Shown here one piece after another: positions 25,347 through 33,258 of a stretch of DNA of 60,906 bases (its first letter is position 1; every line of letters starts with the position of its first letter). Both the position numbers and the translations under genes were made by a program. The notes under the pieces are model-generated. The model had not been told where the DNA came from. It did not search any database and was given only the letters and a program-made list of their open reading frames with translations. Source of the DNA: a virus; the IMG/VR virus record IMGVR_UViG_3300036766_000064, positions 1-60,906 of that record; one strand, given 5' to 3'.

Positions 25347-25521
25347 TGCACGGCCTCATGTAAATGTCCGCGCATTCCGGCGCGACCCACATTCCGTTGA
25401 TTTTTTCCGGGCATGGCGTACCTATCCCGGGACGGTTGAATTGAATCGGCGTGCCGCACACTTCACACACAAAATGCACGTCCTGCGGGTCTTCATCGGT
25501 GTAAATCAGAACGTGGCTCAT
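25336..25521 (-). CDS. Small zinc-ribbon-like protein (61 aa)
   Basis: From ATG 25521, which overlaps the previous stop (ATGA). The 61 residues contain CEVCG, then PCPE, PECAD and a final C, so a single treble-clef or ribbon zinc site is possible. It overlaps the next gene by 11 bases. Function unknown. Confidence 0.6.
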   Translation of the reverse strand: MSHVLIYTDEDPQDVHFVCEVCGTPIQFNRPGIGTPCPEKINGMWVAPECADIYMRPCNES

Positions 25522-25907
25522 GCCGGTAACGCCGTGTAGGTGAGACTTGTACAAGTCACGATATCGCCCGCAAGAATGGTCAAGCCCGCAGCAAGATTGA
25601 TATCCCCGGTGGCGACAGTTACATCACAGTGAATGACCAACGTACCCCCAGAGGTTTGCAATGAAGCTGCGGCCACCGGAGCAGCGTTCCCCGTAGCGTT
25701 TCCATCCTGAGTGATGGAGTTAGCCGTTGCGATACCAGCCACGGCATCGGCGAAACCATCGGCGGAGAGTACAAGGGTTGAAACCGCAGTACCCGGAGCG
25801 CCAATCGTTCCGGCAAGCCGAAAGACGAGTTTTCCGCTGACTCCGAGGAGAGCCGTTACCGCGTCAGTCGCCGCGTTCCGCGCTGGTGTCGAGTGCGTGG
25901 TCGTCAT
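25518..25907 (-). CDS. Beta-rich structural protein (129 aa)
   Basis: A protein of 129 residues, Ala/Thr/Val-rich and low in charge (GKLVFRLAGTIGAPGTAVSTLVLSA; LVIHCDVTVATGDINLAAGLTI). Composition fits a small head-decoration or tail-accessory protein. No family recognised. Its start overlaps the end of the 51-residue gene upstream. Confidence 0.6.
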   Translation of the reverse strand: MTTTHSTPARNAATDAVTALLGVSGKLVFRLAGTIGAPGTAVSTLVLSADGFADAVAGIATANSITQDGNATGNAAPVAAASLQTSGGTLVIHCDVTVATGDINLAAGLTILAGDIVTCTSLTYTALPA

Positions 25908-26019
25908 GTTTTTCTTCTTGTACCGTGCCCACCAAAGCGAATGTCTCCACCTTGCCGTTCGCCCTCTGAATGGTCAGGGTGAAGTGCAGTTCAGCGGGTT
26001 GCCCCTGTAGATCGTTCAT
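25864..26019 (-). CDS. Hypothetical protein, 51 residues
   Basis: A short frame from ATG 26019 (MNDLQGQPAELHFTLTIQRA...). Its ATGA overlap with the 185-residue gene upstream and its amphipathic beta pattern (LHFTLTIQRANGKVETFALVG) support it. It overlaps the downstream gene start by 44 bases. No family recognised. Confidence 0.5.
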   Translation of the reverse strand: MNDLQGQPAELHFTLTIQRANGKVETFALVGTVQEEKHDDHALDTSAERGD

Positions 26020-26573
26020 TCCGCGAGCGCGGCCTTCATCGCCTCTTTTGCCTTGGCGAGCCTGGCAGTGACCTGATCGAGCTCTGCACCGGTTGAATCC
26101 AAACGAGCCTGCGCATCGTCGGCTTCCCTGCTGCGCTGGTTTGCAAGTTGGGTAATACTGGCTTCACGCGCGATGGCAGTATCAAGTATTTCCTGTGCCT
26201 GTCGCCTTGCCGTGCCAAGGATAGCCCCCGCTTCCGCATTCGCGTCAGCGGTGATCTTGCCCACACCAGCCAGAATGTCCGCCTTTGCCACCTGCCCCTC
26301 GTTGATCAGGGATTGCCTTGTATCCTTGGCGATGGCGTTCTGCCGGTCGATATCGTCCTGAATGGCAGTGAGGTTCCCGGTCAACCGGTCCGCTTCGGCA
26401 TTCGCTGCCGCCGCGCGCCGTTCCGCTTCTTCGGCGGAACCGGTCAGGGAGCCGATCTTGCTCACGACTTCCTGAATCAGCACCAGATCCTTCTGCTGCT
26501 GCGCGAGCCGGCCAAGGGTATCCGCGGCGCGCGCGAGGTCCGCCGCCGGCACAATGGGTTTGTTCTCGTCCAT
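26016..26573 (-). CDS. Coiled-coil virion-operon protein (185 aa)
   Basis: A protein of 185 residues, nearly all helical, with strong heptad repeats from about residue 30 to the end (Ala, Leu, Glu, Arg, Gln-rich; SAEEAERRAAAANAEADRL, READDAQARLDSTGAELDQV). No membrane segment. It may be a structural rod or chaperone. No family recognised; embedded in the tail-gene operon with ATGA overlap downstream. Confidence 0.6.
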   Translation of the reverse strand: MDENKPIVPAADLARAADTLGRLAQQQKDLVLIQEVVSKIGSLTGSAEEAERRAAAANAEADRLTGNLTAIQDDIDRQNAIAKDTRQSLINEGQVAKADILAGVGKITADANAEAGAILGTARRQAQEILDTAIAREASITQLANQRSREADDAQARLDSTGAELDQVTARLAKAKEAMKAALAE

Positions 26574-26957
26574 TTATCTCTCCTGTCCAGACCGCGGCCG
26601 GCGGCAAATCGCAATGACCTTGAGGTTCGTTGTCCCGTCCGCCGAACTGACCAGCGGCCTCATGTGTCCAATGACTTCCGTTACCTGCTTCACCAATCCT
26701 GACGTTGTCGCAAACGTCAATGCCTGGCCGAAAGCGTCGTTGAGCGTCCCGTACGTCGTTCCGTCGTCGTTGGAACCCTGCATGGTGACGGTCGCCCCGC
26801 CATAGGTTCCGATGACCTGAATCGAACGGTCAACGTAATCCATCCATTTTGCAGGCAATGGGGCGCCGTCGAGATCAGCGGCCACCAACAAATTCCATGT
26901 CACCTTGATGGCATTGGCCTGATAAACAGGATCGACGACGGGTAGGATAGTTGCCAT
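26574..26957 (-). CDS. Small structural protein (127 aa)
   Basis: A protein of 127 residues with beta pattern (IQVIGTYGGATVTMQGSNDDGTTYGTLNDA and MRPLVSSADGTTNLKVIAICRRP). Proteins of this kind, with a QGSNDG-type turn, are common as minor virion components of phages. Exact role unknown. It ends directly before the coiled-coil gene. Confidence 0.6.
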   Translation of the reverse strand: MATILPVVDPVYQANAIKVTWNLLVAADLDGAPLPAKWMDYVDRSIQVIGTYGGATVTMQGSNDDGTTYGTLNDAFGQALTFATTSGLVKQVTEVIGHMRPLVSSADGTTNLKVIAICRRPRSGQER

Positions 26958-27001
26958 TTCGTACCTCTCAAAAATGAAGGGCGCCTAAACGCCCGTTGTT
27001 G

Positions 27002-27415
27002 TTACGCTGCCGGTGACTCCACCAACTTGAGATCCGCCCGCACCGAAAAGAATGGTTCGAGCAACGCCAGGTCGGATTCCGAAATCTGGTTGCCAGCCTG
27101 AGAGTCCAGCCCTTCGACCAGCGCATCCATGTCGATGCCAACCGGGCCAATGTCAGATTCCATTTCCATCGCCGCATTGAATGCGACCATGAAAGCATCG
27201 AATTCCGGCTGCCCGGCATTGAGTTCAACCTGAGAACCTTCCGGCGCCCCGGCCGCTTTCCACAGGATTTGCAGGCGCACCGCGTTGATATCCTCTTGCT
27301 CCCGGTCCCACTTGCGGCCGTACTTCATCAGCCGATACGCCAGCTTGGGCGGCTTTTTCAGTTGCCCAAGATTCTTCCACGCAAATTGCGCGTTCCAAAT
27401 TTGTATCAGTTTCAA
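27002..27415 (-). CDS. Conserved-type tail-operon protein (137 aa)
   Basis: A protein of 137 residues from TTG 27415, chosen because GAGGAG stands six bases upstream; the longer ATG frame runs back over the glycosyltransferase gene. The N-terminal third is basic and aromatic (WNAQFAWKNLGQLKKPPKLAYRLMKYGRKW), the rest acidic and helical. No known family. Confidence 0.6.
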   Translation of the reverse strand: MKLIQIWNAQFAWKNLGQLKKPPKLAYRLMKYGRKWDREQEDINAVRLQILWKAAGAPEGSQVELNAGQPEFDAFMVAFNAAMEMESDIGPVGIDMDALVEGLDSQAGNQISESDLALLEPFFSVRADLKLVESPAA

Positions 27416-27431
27416 GGTACTCTCCTCAGAG

Positions 27432-28124
27432 TTACGCGACACCAATCTTGCGCTCCGGCAGATGTTGCGCTTGCGCGCGCGCCAGCCAGTCCGCAAAGTT
27501 CCCGGTCCACTTCTTCACGCCGACGTGGCCCGGATTCATGCTTTGGTCCAAATAGGTCTGGATGCCGTGCTCTTTCAGCTTCATGCCGACCATCGTGTCC
27601 TCGCCCACCAACACGCCGTTCACGGGCCTGATATCAAAAATCCAAGCGGATTCATCGCCGCCGGAAATCCGATACTTCTCCGAGTGATCCCAAAGCGTCT
27701 GCAGCGCCTTGCGCGAGTACCGAATGAAGCCGCAGCCCAAGGCATCCACCATCAGTAGCCCGGTCTTAAGATCGACCGGGATATTGAACGTCGAGGATTT
27801 GACGTTGTAGAGTTCTTGCGCGTCGCTCTTTTTCCGGACCGGCGCCCCGACGCAATCCACCGGGTAACTCAGCAGTTTCAGGATCCACTCAGGTTCCCAC
27901 TCCTGATCGGCGTCGATGAAAATCAGGTCATCGAAACCGTTGCGCAGGGTGATCGCCACCAGGTCGTTGCGAGCATTTTGGATCAGGGAGTCGTATGACA
28001 GGAAAATCTGGCGAAGTTCTACGCCAACCTTTGTGCAAAGCCGGATGGATTCGCACAGACTGTTGGCGTAGAAAACTTCCACCTGCCCGGTATGGGCAGG
28101 CGTCCCGATTACAACCCGCCTCAC
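27432..28124 (-). CDS. GT-A fold glycosyltransferase (230 aa)
   Basis: A protein of 230 residues with glycosyltransferase family A layout: strand RRVVIGTPAHTG at the start, SLIQNARNDLVAITL (about 46-60), and the metal/nucleotide-sugar DxD motif in FIDADQEWEPEW (D71-A-D73). These are followed by GAPV, GLLMVDALGCGFIRYSRKAL and GEDTMVGMKLKEHG near residue 180, an acceptor or catalytic-base type segment. It would move a sugar from a nucleotide donor. The acceptor is unknown: virion fibre, DNA or host glycan. The start overlaps the stop of the adjacent tail fibre gene, suggesting the fibre as partner. Confidence 0.8.
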   Translation of the reverse strand: MRRVVIGTPAHTGQVEVFYANSLCESIRLCTKVGVELRQIFLSYDSLIQNARNDLVAITLRNGFDDLIFIDADQEWEPEWILKLLSYPVDCVGAPVRKKSDAQELYNVKSSTFNIPVDLKTGLLMVDALGCGFIRYSRKALQTLWDHSEKYRISGGDESAWIFDIRPVNGVLVGEDTMVGMKLKEHGIQTYLDQSMNPGHVGVKKWTGNFADWLARAQAQHLPERKIGVA

Positions 28125-30127
28125 TTGCCTTCCAGTTCGGCAACCTTGGCGGCAAGCTCCTTCACCGCATTGATCAGCGGGTAGATGAAGGCCGCTTCGC
28201 CGACTTGCTGGCGACCGTTATCCTCCACACCCCAGCCGTGGAATACCGTTTCGCCTTCGGCGTCCATTGCCGCCTTCACGTCCTGCGCGCCTAGACCGAG
28301 AATACTTTTTTCCGTGTTTGGCGTGGAGCTTGGATCGACTCCCCACTCCTTCGGCCATTCGGATGCCGGCTTGAAGCGGTACTCGATCGGGTTCAGGCGC
28401 AGCACGAACGACAGGCCCAGCGGCGAGGCGCCAAGCACGTCCTTCATTCTGAGATCCGACGGGGCATCCCAGGTCTGGTCCGTGTCGTAGTTGCAGGTGA
28501 TGGCGCGCACGTTGTTGCCCAGCGTGATTGCCGCGTTTGCCACACCCGTTACGCCGGTGCCAGCCGATAGCACGATCTGATCGACCGCGCCAACCGCGGA
28601 GCCGGCCGCACCAATGCCGATCAAGACGTTCCCGGTGCCGACCGTCAGGGCAGTTCCGGAGCCCGAACCAACCGCCGTGTTCTTGATGCCTGTGGTGACG
28701 GCAGTAAGGCTGCCGAAGCCGATGGCGGTGTTGTCCATGCCGACGCCAAGCATTGCGTCAAGAGCAGTCGCCCCGACAGCCACGTTCTGCGCGCTCGATA
28801 CCGCAACCAACATGGCATCTTTGCCGATCGCCACGTTGCTCGAGCCGGTCGTGGTTGCCCCAAGCGAATTGAACCCGACCGCCACATTGTTCGTGCTGGT
28901 CGTGCTGGCGTCCATCGATGCCGCCCCTACTGCCACGTTGTTATCGCCTGCGGTTGCCACCAACATTGCATCTTTTCCAACGGCCACGCTTGCGGTAGCA
29001 GATACCGTGGCCTTCATGGCATTAGCGCCAACGGCGACATTGCTCGATCCCGTGGTTGTGGCGCCCAATGCATCGACACCGACACCGACGTTGAGCGTTG
29101 AAGTGGTAGAGGCGTCCATAACCCTCGCCCCCACAGCCACATTACTGTCGCCGGCAGTGGCTACCAGCATCGCGTCTTTTCCGACGATCACGTTGTCGAT
29201 CGCAGACACCGCCGCTTTCATGGCGTTTGCCCCGATTGCCGTATTGGATACGCCGGTCGTGTTGGCGCCAAGGGAATCTAGGCCTACCGCGGTGTTGTTG
29301 GTGCCGGTGGTCGTGACATCCGCTGCCGCCGAACCAACAGCGGTATTACCGGTGCCGACCGTAAGCGCGCTCAGGGAACTGGTGCCGACCGCCGTGTTGT
29401 AGTCGCCCGTGGTGCAAGCATCCAATGAGAGCGAGCCGACCGCCGTGTTGGAGATCGTTGACACTGCCAACAGCAGCGCGTCCTTCCCGACTGCGGTATT
29501 GTCCACCCCGGTCGTGTTCGCTGACAGAGCACCCACCCCGACAGCGGTATTCCGTGCCCCGGTCGTGTTCGCGTCCAGCGCCGTTGCCCCCAACGCTTGA
29601 TTGGTCGCCACCGCGCCGGCGCCGAGCACGTTGATCTGCGCGATATCGCCGATAGCCTTGTTGGCGTCCAGCACCAGGCACTTCGACGCTGCCGCCGTGC
29701 CGGCAACCGCATCGGTCAGGTAGGCGATTTGAGCAGAGGTTGCACCAACAATGCCGGTGTATATCTGTCCCGGTGTCCTGAAAATGAAAGACCCTTCTTG
29801 TGCCGCGGCCAGGGTATAGGCCGCATCCACGCTCAGGGAATTGATCGTTCCGCCGACAGGCGGGTAGATTTTCAGGGCATTCGAGGCGTTCGTGTTGATG
29901 ATCTTGTAGGTGTCGTCTGCCTGTCCCGCCGGCAGCACAACGGCCTTGGTGCCATCCGCGCCCGTTACCGCAGTCTTTGCGGCCTGGATGAATGCGGCCG
30001 TCGCTTGCGAGCTGCCAAGCGCGGCAACCGTAGACGACCCGTAAATCTTGTCCATCAGCTTACCGATGGTTTTTCCGTCGCCCTTGTCGTGCATCGAATT
30101 CAAAATCTGGTTCACTGTTTGAGTCAT
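28121..30127 (-). CDS. Tail fibre with YadA-like repeats and endosialidase-type chaperone domain
   Basis: A protein of 668 residues. The N-terminal 180 are a shaft-like region (VNQILNSMHDKGDGKTIGKLMDKIYG). Residues about 185-530 are a long run of short repeats of the type TGxxNTAVGxxAL and GDNNVAVGAxxMDA, the left-handed beta-roll pattern of YadA-like heads. The C-terminus (SDLRMKDVLGASPLGLSFV, NPIEYRFKP, GLGAQDV, ending in a coiled coil VKELAAKVAELEGK) matches an intramolecular chaperone of the peptidase S74 type, which guides trimer folding and is often cut off. Probably a trimeric receptor-binding fibre. Confidence 0.85.
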   Translation of the reverse strand: MTQTVNQILNSMHDKGDGKTIGKLMDKIYGSSTVAALGSSQATAAFIQAAKTAVTGADGTKAVVLPAGQADDTYKIINTNASNALKIYPPVGGTINSLSVDAAYTLAAAQEGSFIFRTPGQIYTGIVGATSAQIAYLTDAVAGTAAASKCLVLDANKAIGDIAQINVLGAGAVATNQALGATALDANTTGARNTAVGVGALSANTTGVDNTAVGKDALLLAVSTISNTAVGSLSLDACTTGDYNTAVGTSSLSALTVGTGNTAVGSAAADVTTTGTNNTAVGLDSLGANTTGVSNTAIGANAMKAAVSAIDNVIVGKDAMLVATAGDSNVAVGARVMDASTTSTLNVGVGVDALGATTTGSSNVAVGANAMKATVSATASVAVGKDAMLVATAGDNNVAVGAASMDASTTSTNNVAVGFNSLGATTTGSSNVAIGKDAMLVAVSSAQNVAVGATALDAMLGVGMDNTAIGFGSLTAVTTGIKNTAVGSGSGTALTVGTGNVLIGIGAAGSAVGAVDQIVLSAGTGVTGVANAAITLGNNVRAITCNYDTDQTWDAPSDLRMKDVLGASPLGLSFVLRLNPIEYRFKPASEWPKEWGVDPSSTPNTEKSILGLGAQDVKAAMDAEGETVFHGWGVEDNGRQQVGEAAFIYPLINAVKELAAKVAELEGK

Positions 30128-30139
30128 GTCGATCTCCTA

Positions 30140-30170
30140 AAATGAAAGCGGCCCGGGAAATCCCGAGCCG
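30140..30170 (-). terminator. Probable terminator upstream of the fibre gene
   Basis: On the minus strand CGGCTCGGGA, a two-base loop, TCCCGGGCCG (10-bp stem with one G-U), followed by a T-rich stretch. It occupies part of the 173-base gap 30128-30300, in which I see no gene. Confidence 0.55.
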
Positions 30171-30300
30171 AGTTGCTTCAGCTTACGATCAATGGTCTTG
30201 GAAGACCGTCATGCACCTGCTTGCTTCAAATTCTGATGAAGGTAAAGAGGTTCGCGCGCTCGCCCCAATTACCACTGCGTCGATCATGTTTTCCTCGAAA

Positions 30301-31002
30301 TCACGCCAGCGGCATCCCGTAGGACATCCGCGGCAATTGGTTTAACTCCAACGCGGAACGCAATGGCCCACCCTCTGCAATGGCCCGGAGCATGGCTTCC
30401 GGTGCTACCCGATTACCCCCGTACTTGCTCATGGCCTCGTAGACGATAAGCATGTGAAACCTGCTCGGCATTTCCGGCGTGTCGCTGTTCGCTGCGAGGA
30501 TCTGCGGCCCCTGCTGGTAGATGCCGTTGACGGTGTAAATGGCACTCGGCACCGGACCGAGCACAAGATTTTGCTGCGGGTCCACACTGAAAAACACGGG
30601 CTGCCCATCGGTCTGAGTCCCGCGCCGGTAGATGAACCGAAAGGTGTCCCAATCCATCCACTGCAGGAAGTATTCTCCTGCAACCCCCGCCGATGTCAGG
30701 TAACACCGCCAATCGAATTGCCCGGTATGCCAGCGCGAAAACCTGGAAATCACTGCAGCCGCAAGCACGTCCGTAAAATCACCGAAGGCGTACACCCCAT
30801 CCGCAGCCACGGTCTGAATCGTGCAATCCTTCCTCAACCACTGCCAGTTTTCGTTTGCCTGTTGAATCTCAGTGTAGGAATCCTTGACCCATTTCACCAT
30901 TCTCGCCAGTTCGCCGGTCTGCGCGACAACCGTTGATGGACCTGTGCCAGAGTCTACTGTTTCTTGTCGCAAAAACTGGCAGAGCTCCAGGTAATTGCTC
31001 AT
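30301..31002 (-). CDS. Head-tail adaptor-like protein (233 aa)
   Basis: A protein of 233 residues with the phage adaptor / T7 gp11-like pattern. The N-terminal helix reads LELCQFLRQET, the next segment TGELARMVKWVKDSYTEIQQANENWQWLR, then a beta-rich middle (WRCYLTSAGVAGEYFLQWMDWDTFRFIYR) and a C-terminal helix with RFHMLIVYEAMSKYGG. Such proteins form the ring joining portal and tail. Family assignment is from memory of the N-terminal pattern. It lies after the capsid genes and before tail genes, as expected. Confidence 0.7.
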   Translation of the reverse strand: MSNYLELCQFLRQETVDSGTGPSTVVAQTGELARMVKWVKDSYTEIQQANENWQWLRKDCTIQTVAADGVYAFGDFTDVLAAAVISRFSRWHTGQFDWRCYLTSAGVAGEYFLQWMDWDTFRFIYRRGTQTDGQPVFFSVDPQQNLVLGPVPSAIYTVNGIYQQGPQILAANSDTPEMPSRFHMLIVYEAMSKYGGNRVAPEAMLRAIAEGGPLRSALELNQLPRMSYGMPLA

Positions 31003-31005
31003 TTC

Positions 31006-31566
31006 TTAGACCGTTTGCGCCCAGGTGTTGTAGGCAGCCCGACCCTTTGCCGTGTCGCTGATCACGACAATCCGGTGTGTCCCCACGCTCGGGCCCGCAA
31101 GCCGGTTGAATTCCTTGCCATCGGCATTTTTCCCGAATGAGGAAACCAACCTGGCCTGCTTGCCGGCGATCAGCGAATACAGGAACTTGCGCTTGATGGT
31201 CTGAGGTTCACCCCGCTTGACGTATTGCGTGACCCCGTTGTGTCCAGACTCGATGAAAAGCGGCTCGTTCGGATCGTCTGTGCTCTCGATCTGAATCTCG
31301 ACCAGCTCGTTCATGAACGCCTCATCCGCAGCCTTTGCATCGAACTTGGCTGGATCGACAATTGCAATGCCAACCCCCACCGCCTCCGATCCACCGCCAT
31401 CCGGCGTGATGATCTTGATGGTTTGCTGAGGCTGGTCAACGTCGTCCGGCCCGAGCAGGTTCTTCTTGACGAAGATATCCGGACCCGCCTTTGATCGTTC
31501 GCGCAATCGTTGGTCGTTCGCCAGTTGCTTGGCCGATCGTGCTTTGACATGCTTGACTCGTGTCAT
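31006..31566 (-). CDS. Hypothetical head-region protein (186 aa)
   Basis: A protein of 186 residues from ATG 31566, with GAGGAG just upstream. An earlier ATG would place the start inside the terminator at 31577-31605, so it is rejected. The N-terminus is basic (MTRVKHVKARSAKQLANDQRLRERSK), the rest beta-rich (VEIQIESTDDPNEPLFIESGHNGV). It could be a head-completion protein by position; no family recognised. Confidence 0.6.
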   Translation of the reverse strand: MTRVKHVKARSAKQLANDQRLRERSKAGPDIFVKKNLLGPDDVDQPQQTIKIITPDGGGSEAVGVGIAIVDPAKFDAKAADEAFMNELVEIQIESTDDPNEPLFIESGHNGVTQYVKRGEPQTIKRKFLYSLIAGKQARLVSSFGKNADGKEFNRLAGPSVGTHRIVVISDTAKGRAAYNTWAQTV

Positions 31567-31576
31567 TTCTCCTCCT

Positions 31577-31605
31577 CGAAAAAAAAGCCCGCACAACGCG
31601 GGCTT
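31577..31605 (-). terminator. Rho-independent terminator
   Basis: On the minus strand AAGCCCGC, loop GTTGT, GCGGGCTT, then eight T: an 8-bp stem and a full U-run. It separates the decoration-like gene (31623-32144) from later head-tail genes and probably gives extra capsid-region transcript. Confidence 0.9.
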
Positions 31606-31622
31606 CGTTTGGTTTCCGACGA

Positions 31623-32144
31623 CTAGCTGGTCTGCGGCGTCACCGGCAGTTGTGCAACATGCACAATCGCATTGGTGAAGTAGTCACCCGCCGCCCAATC
31701 GGTTGTCCCGAACAGCGCCGCCTGACTCTCCTGACTGGTCTGCTTCAGGATCATGTAGGCGAACGGGCAGATGTTGTTCGGAATCGCCGGGAATTGCGGC
31801 GGCCGCTGGAAGTCGGTTGAGCCGACAACCAGACTTTCCACAGATCCCTGCATGCACTTCACCGAACCGATCGCATCTGAGCCGCCTTCGAGGTAGCCGA
31901 ACACGACGACCGTGCCTTGTCCACTGACACCGGAAACCCCGGTAATCGGACGGAAAGCTAAACCGGTGTTGTAGTCGAGTACCGGCGTCGTGGCATTGGT
32001 CAGGGCGGTTTGCGGCGTTTGGAACTTGCCATTGCACACATGGCTGGAAGTCACCGTTGTGGTGATGCTAGCAACAGTGCCAGTCACCAGCGCCGGTTTG
32101 TTCAACGCGATGGTAATCCCGCGTTGCGTGGTTTGGTCGAACAT
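31623..32144 (-). CDS. Probable head decoration or minor capsid protein (173 aa)
   Basis: A protein of 173 residues, Thr/Ser/Val/Gly-rich and beta in character (IALNKPALVTGTVASITTTVTSS), with the phrase VCNGKFQTPQTALTNATTPVLDYNTGL. It lies just downstream of the major capsid gene and upstream of a strong terminator, so it would be made in similar amounts. Role by position only. Confidence 0.6.
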   Translation of the reverse strand: MFDQTTQRGITIALNKPALVTGTVASITTTVTSSHVCNGKFQTPQTALTNATTPVLDYNTGLAFRPITGVSGVSGQGTVVVFGYLEGGSDAIGSVKCMQGSVESLVVGSTDFQRPPQFPAIPNNICPFAYMILKQTSQESQAALFGTTDWAAGDYFTNAIVHVAQLPVTPQTS

Positions 32145-32218
32145 GGTGTTCTCCTTGATTGATTGATAGAGCTAAAACGCTTCGTAAAATGTTCCAGCAC
32201 TACAAGTTGCTGATTGCG

Positions 32219-33247
32219 TTACAGATTCGTTACCCCGAATTCTGTAACACTCATCCATCCGTGATTGGTTACCAATCCTGCATCATAAAAAGTCCCGGAA
32301 ACGTAACCGCGTTCGCCGGTCGGGTCGGATTTGTCCTTCTGCTTAACCGGAATATGGTTGAAGTCGATGGAATCCAGGCCGCGGAAAGCGGTGTGACCCC
32401 ATGCGTCTTTTCCCACGGTGAACATCTGGTAGACATCAACCAGCGTGCTTGACGTTTTGAGGCCAGTACCAGCCGCGGTAGCCCCGGAGTTCGTGAACTT
32501 CGGAATGTCCGGAGACACGACAAAGCGGTGCGAGCCCACGCAGCCCAGCTCGAGCTCGTGAACCGTCTCCATCTTGCCGTAGTCGGCCACCGCCTTGTAG
32601 CCGGCGATCGCCTCGATATCCCGTTGCGCATCGGTGTGCGTGAAGTCCAGGAACGCCGGCTGCAGCGACACCGAACCGAAGTTCTGGCTCGATTTCAGCG
32701 TCTTGCGCACAAACGACGCGTGATTGCCGCGGAGACTCCGGGTAATGCTGTCCAGCACGTTCAACGTCAGGCTCTCGTCCACCGTGAGCCGGGTTGTGCC
32801 GCCGGCATAGAAGCGGTTGGTACAGCCCTGCATGGCGCCGCCGTAGATCAGTTCGCGGACCAGGCCGAGCCGTTCGCCCAATTGCTCCTCCATCCAGTCG
32901 GGCATCGGATCCTCGCCCAACGAAGCCTGACGCTCGGTGTAGCTGTAGAGCGCGCCGTACTTCTGGACCTGGACGGTCGTATCCAGCACCGACAAGCTGT
33001 CAGCCGTCGGGTTCTGCCCTTCCTGCATCAGGTGGGCAGCGGCCGTGGTGGTGAAGGTGTTGGGAGCCGCAGCAGTGGCACCGAACGGGACGACTTGCCG
33101 GAAAATGACGGTGTCGCCCATCTTCAGGGGTTGCTTCCAGACCTCGCCCGAGATTTCCAGGGTCGAAACGTGCATTGCGTGTTTCATGATCTGGCCGAGG
33201 ATCGTCCCGCGTCTTTGGCCAGGAGTGGTATAAGTGACTCCGCTCAT
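32219..33247 (-). CDS. Major capsid protein, N4-gp56 type (342 aa)
   Basis: A protein of 342 residues that reads as the N4-gp56 family of HK97-fold capsid proteins. Features are: QRRGTILGQIMKHAMHVSTLEISG near the start; MGDTVIFRQVVPFGA (about 42-56); a LSVLDTTVQVQKYGALYSYTERQASLGEDP segment; TNRFYAGG; and a C-terminal YGWMSV-like end (VTNHGWMSVTEFGV). Size is in the family range. It self-assembles on scaffold to form the shell. The scaffold gene is immediately upstream and a decoration-type gene downstream. Confidence 0.85.
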   Translation of the reverse strand: MSGVTYTTPGQRRGTILGQIMKHAMHVSTLEISGEVWKQPLKMGDTVIFRQVVPFGATAAAPNTFTTTAAAHLMQEGQNPTADSLSVLDTTVQVQKYGALYSYTERQASLGEDPMPDWMEEQLGERLGLVRELIYGGAMQGCTNRFYAGGTTRLTVDESLTLNVLDSITRSLRGNHASFVRKTLKSSQNFGSVSLQPAFLDFTHTDAQRDIEAIAGYKAVADYGKMETVHELELGCVGSHRFVVSPDIPKFTNSGATAAGTGLKTSSTLVDVYQMFTVGKDAWGHTAFRGLDSIDFNHIPVKQKDKSDPTGERGYVSGTFYDAGLVTNHGWMSVTEFGVTNL

Positions 33248-33258
33248 GTGATTCTCCT

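Noticed and set aside
28614-29402. Plus-strand 262-residue frame opposite the fibre gene
   Set aside because: Low-complexity mirror of the fibre's repeats; no ribosome site and inside an operon of opposite direction.
31566-31596. Longer start for the gene at 31006-31566
   Set aside because: The extra codons are encoded by the terminator hairpin at 31577-31605.
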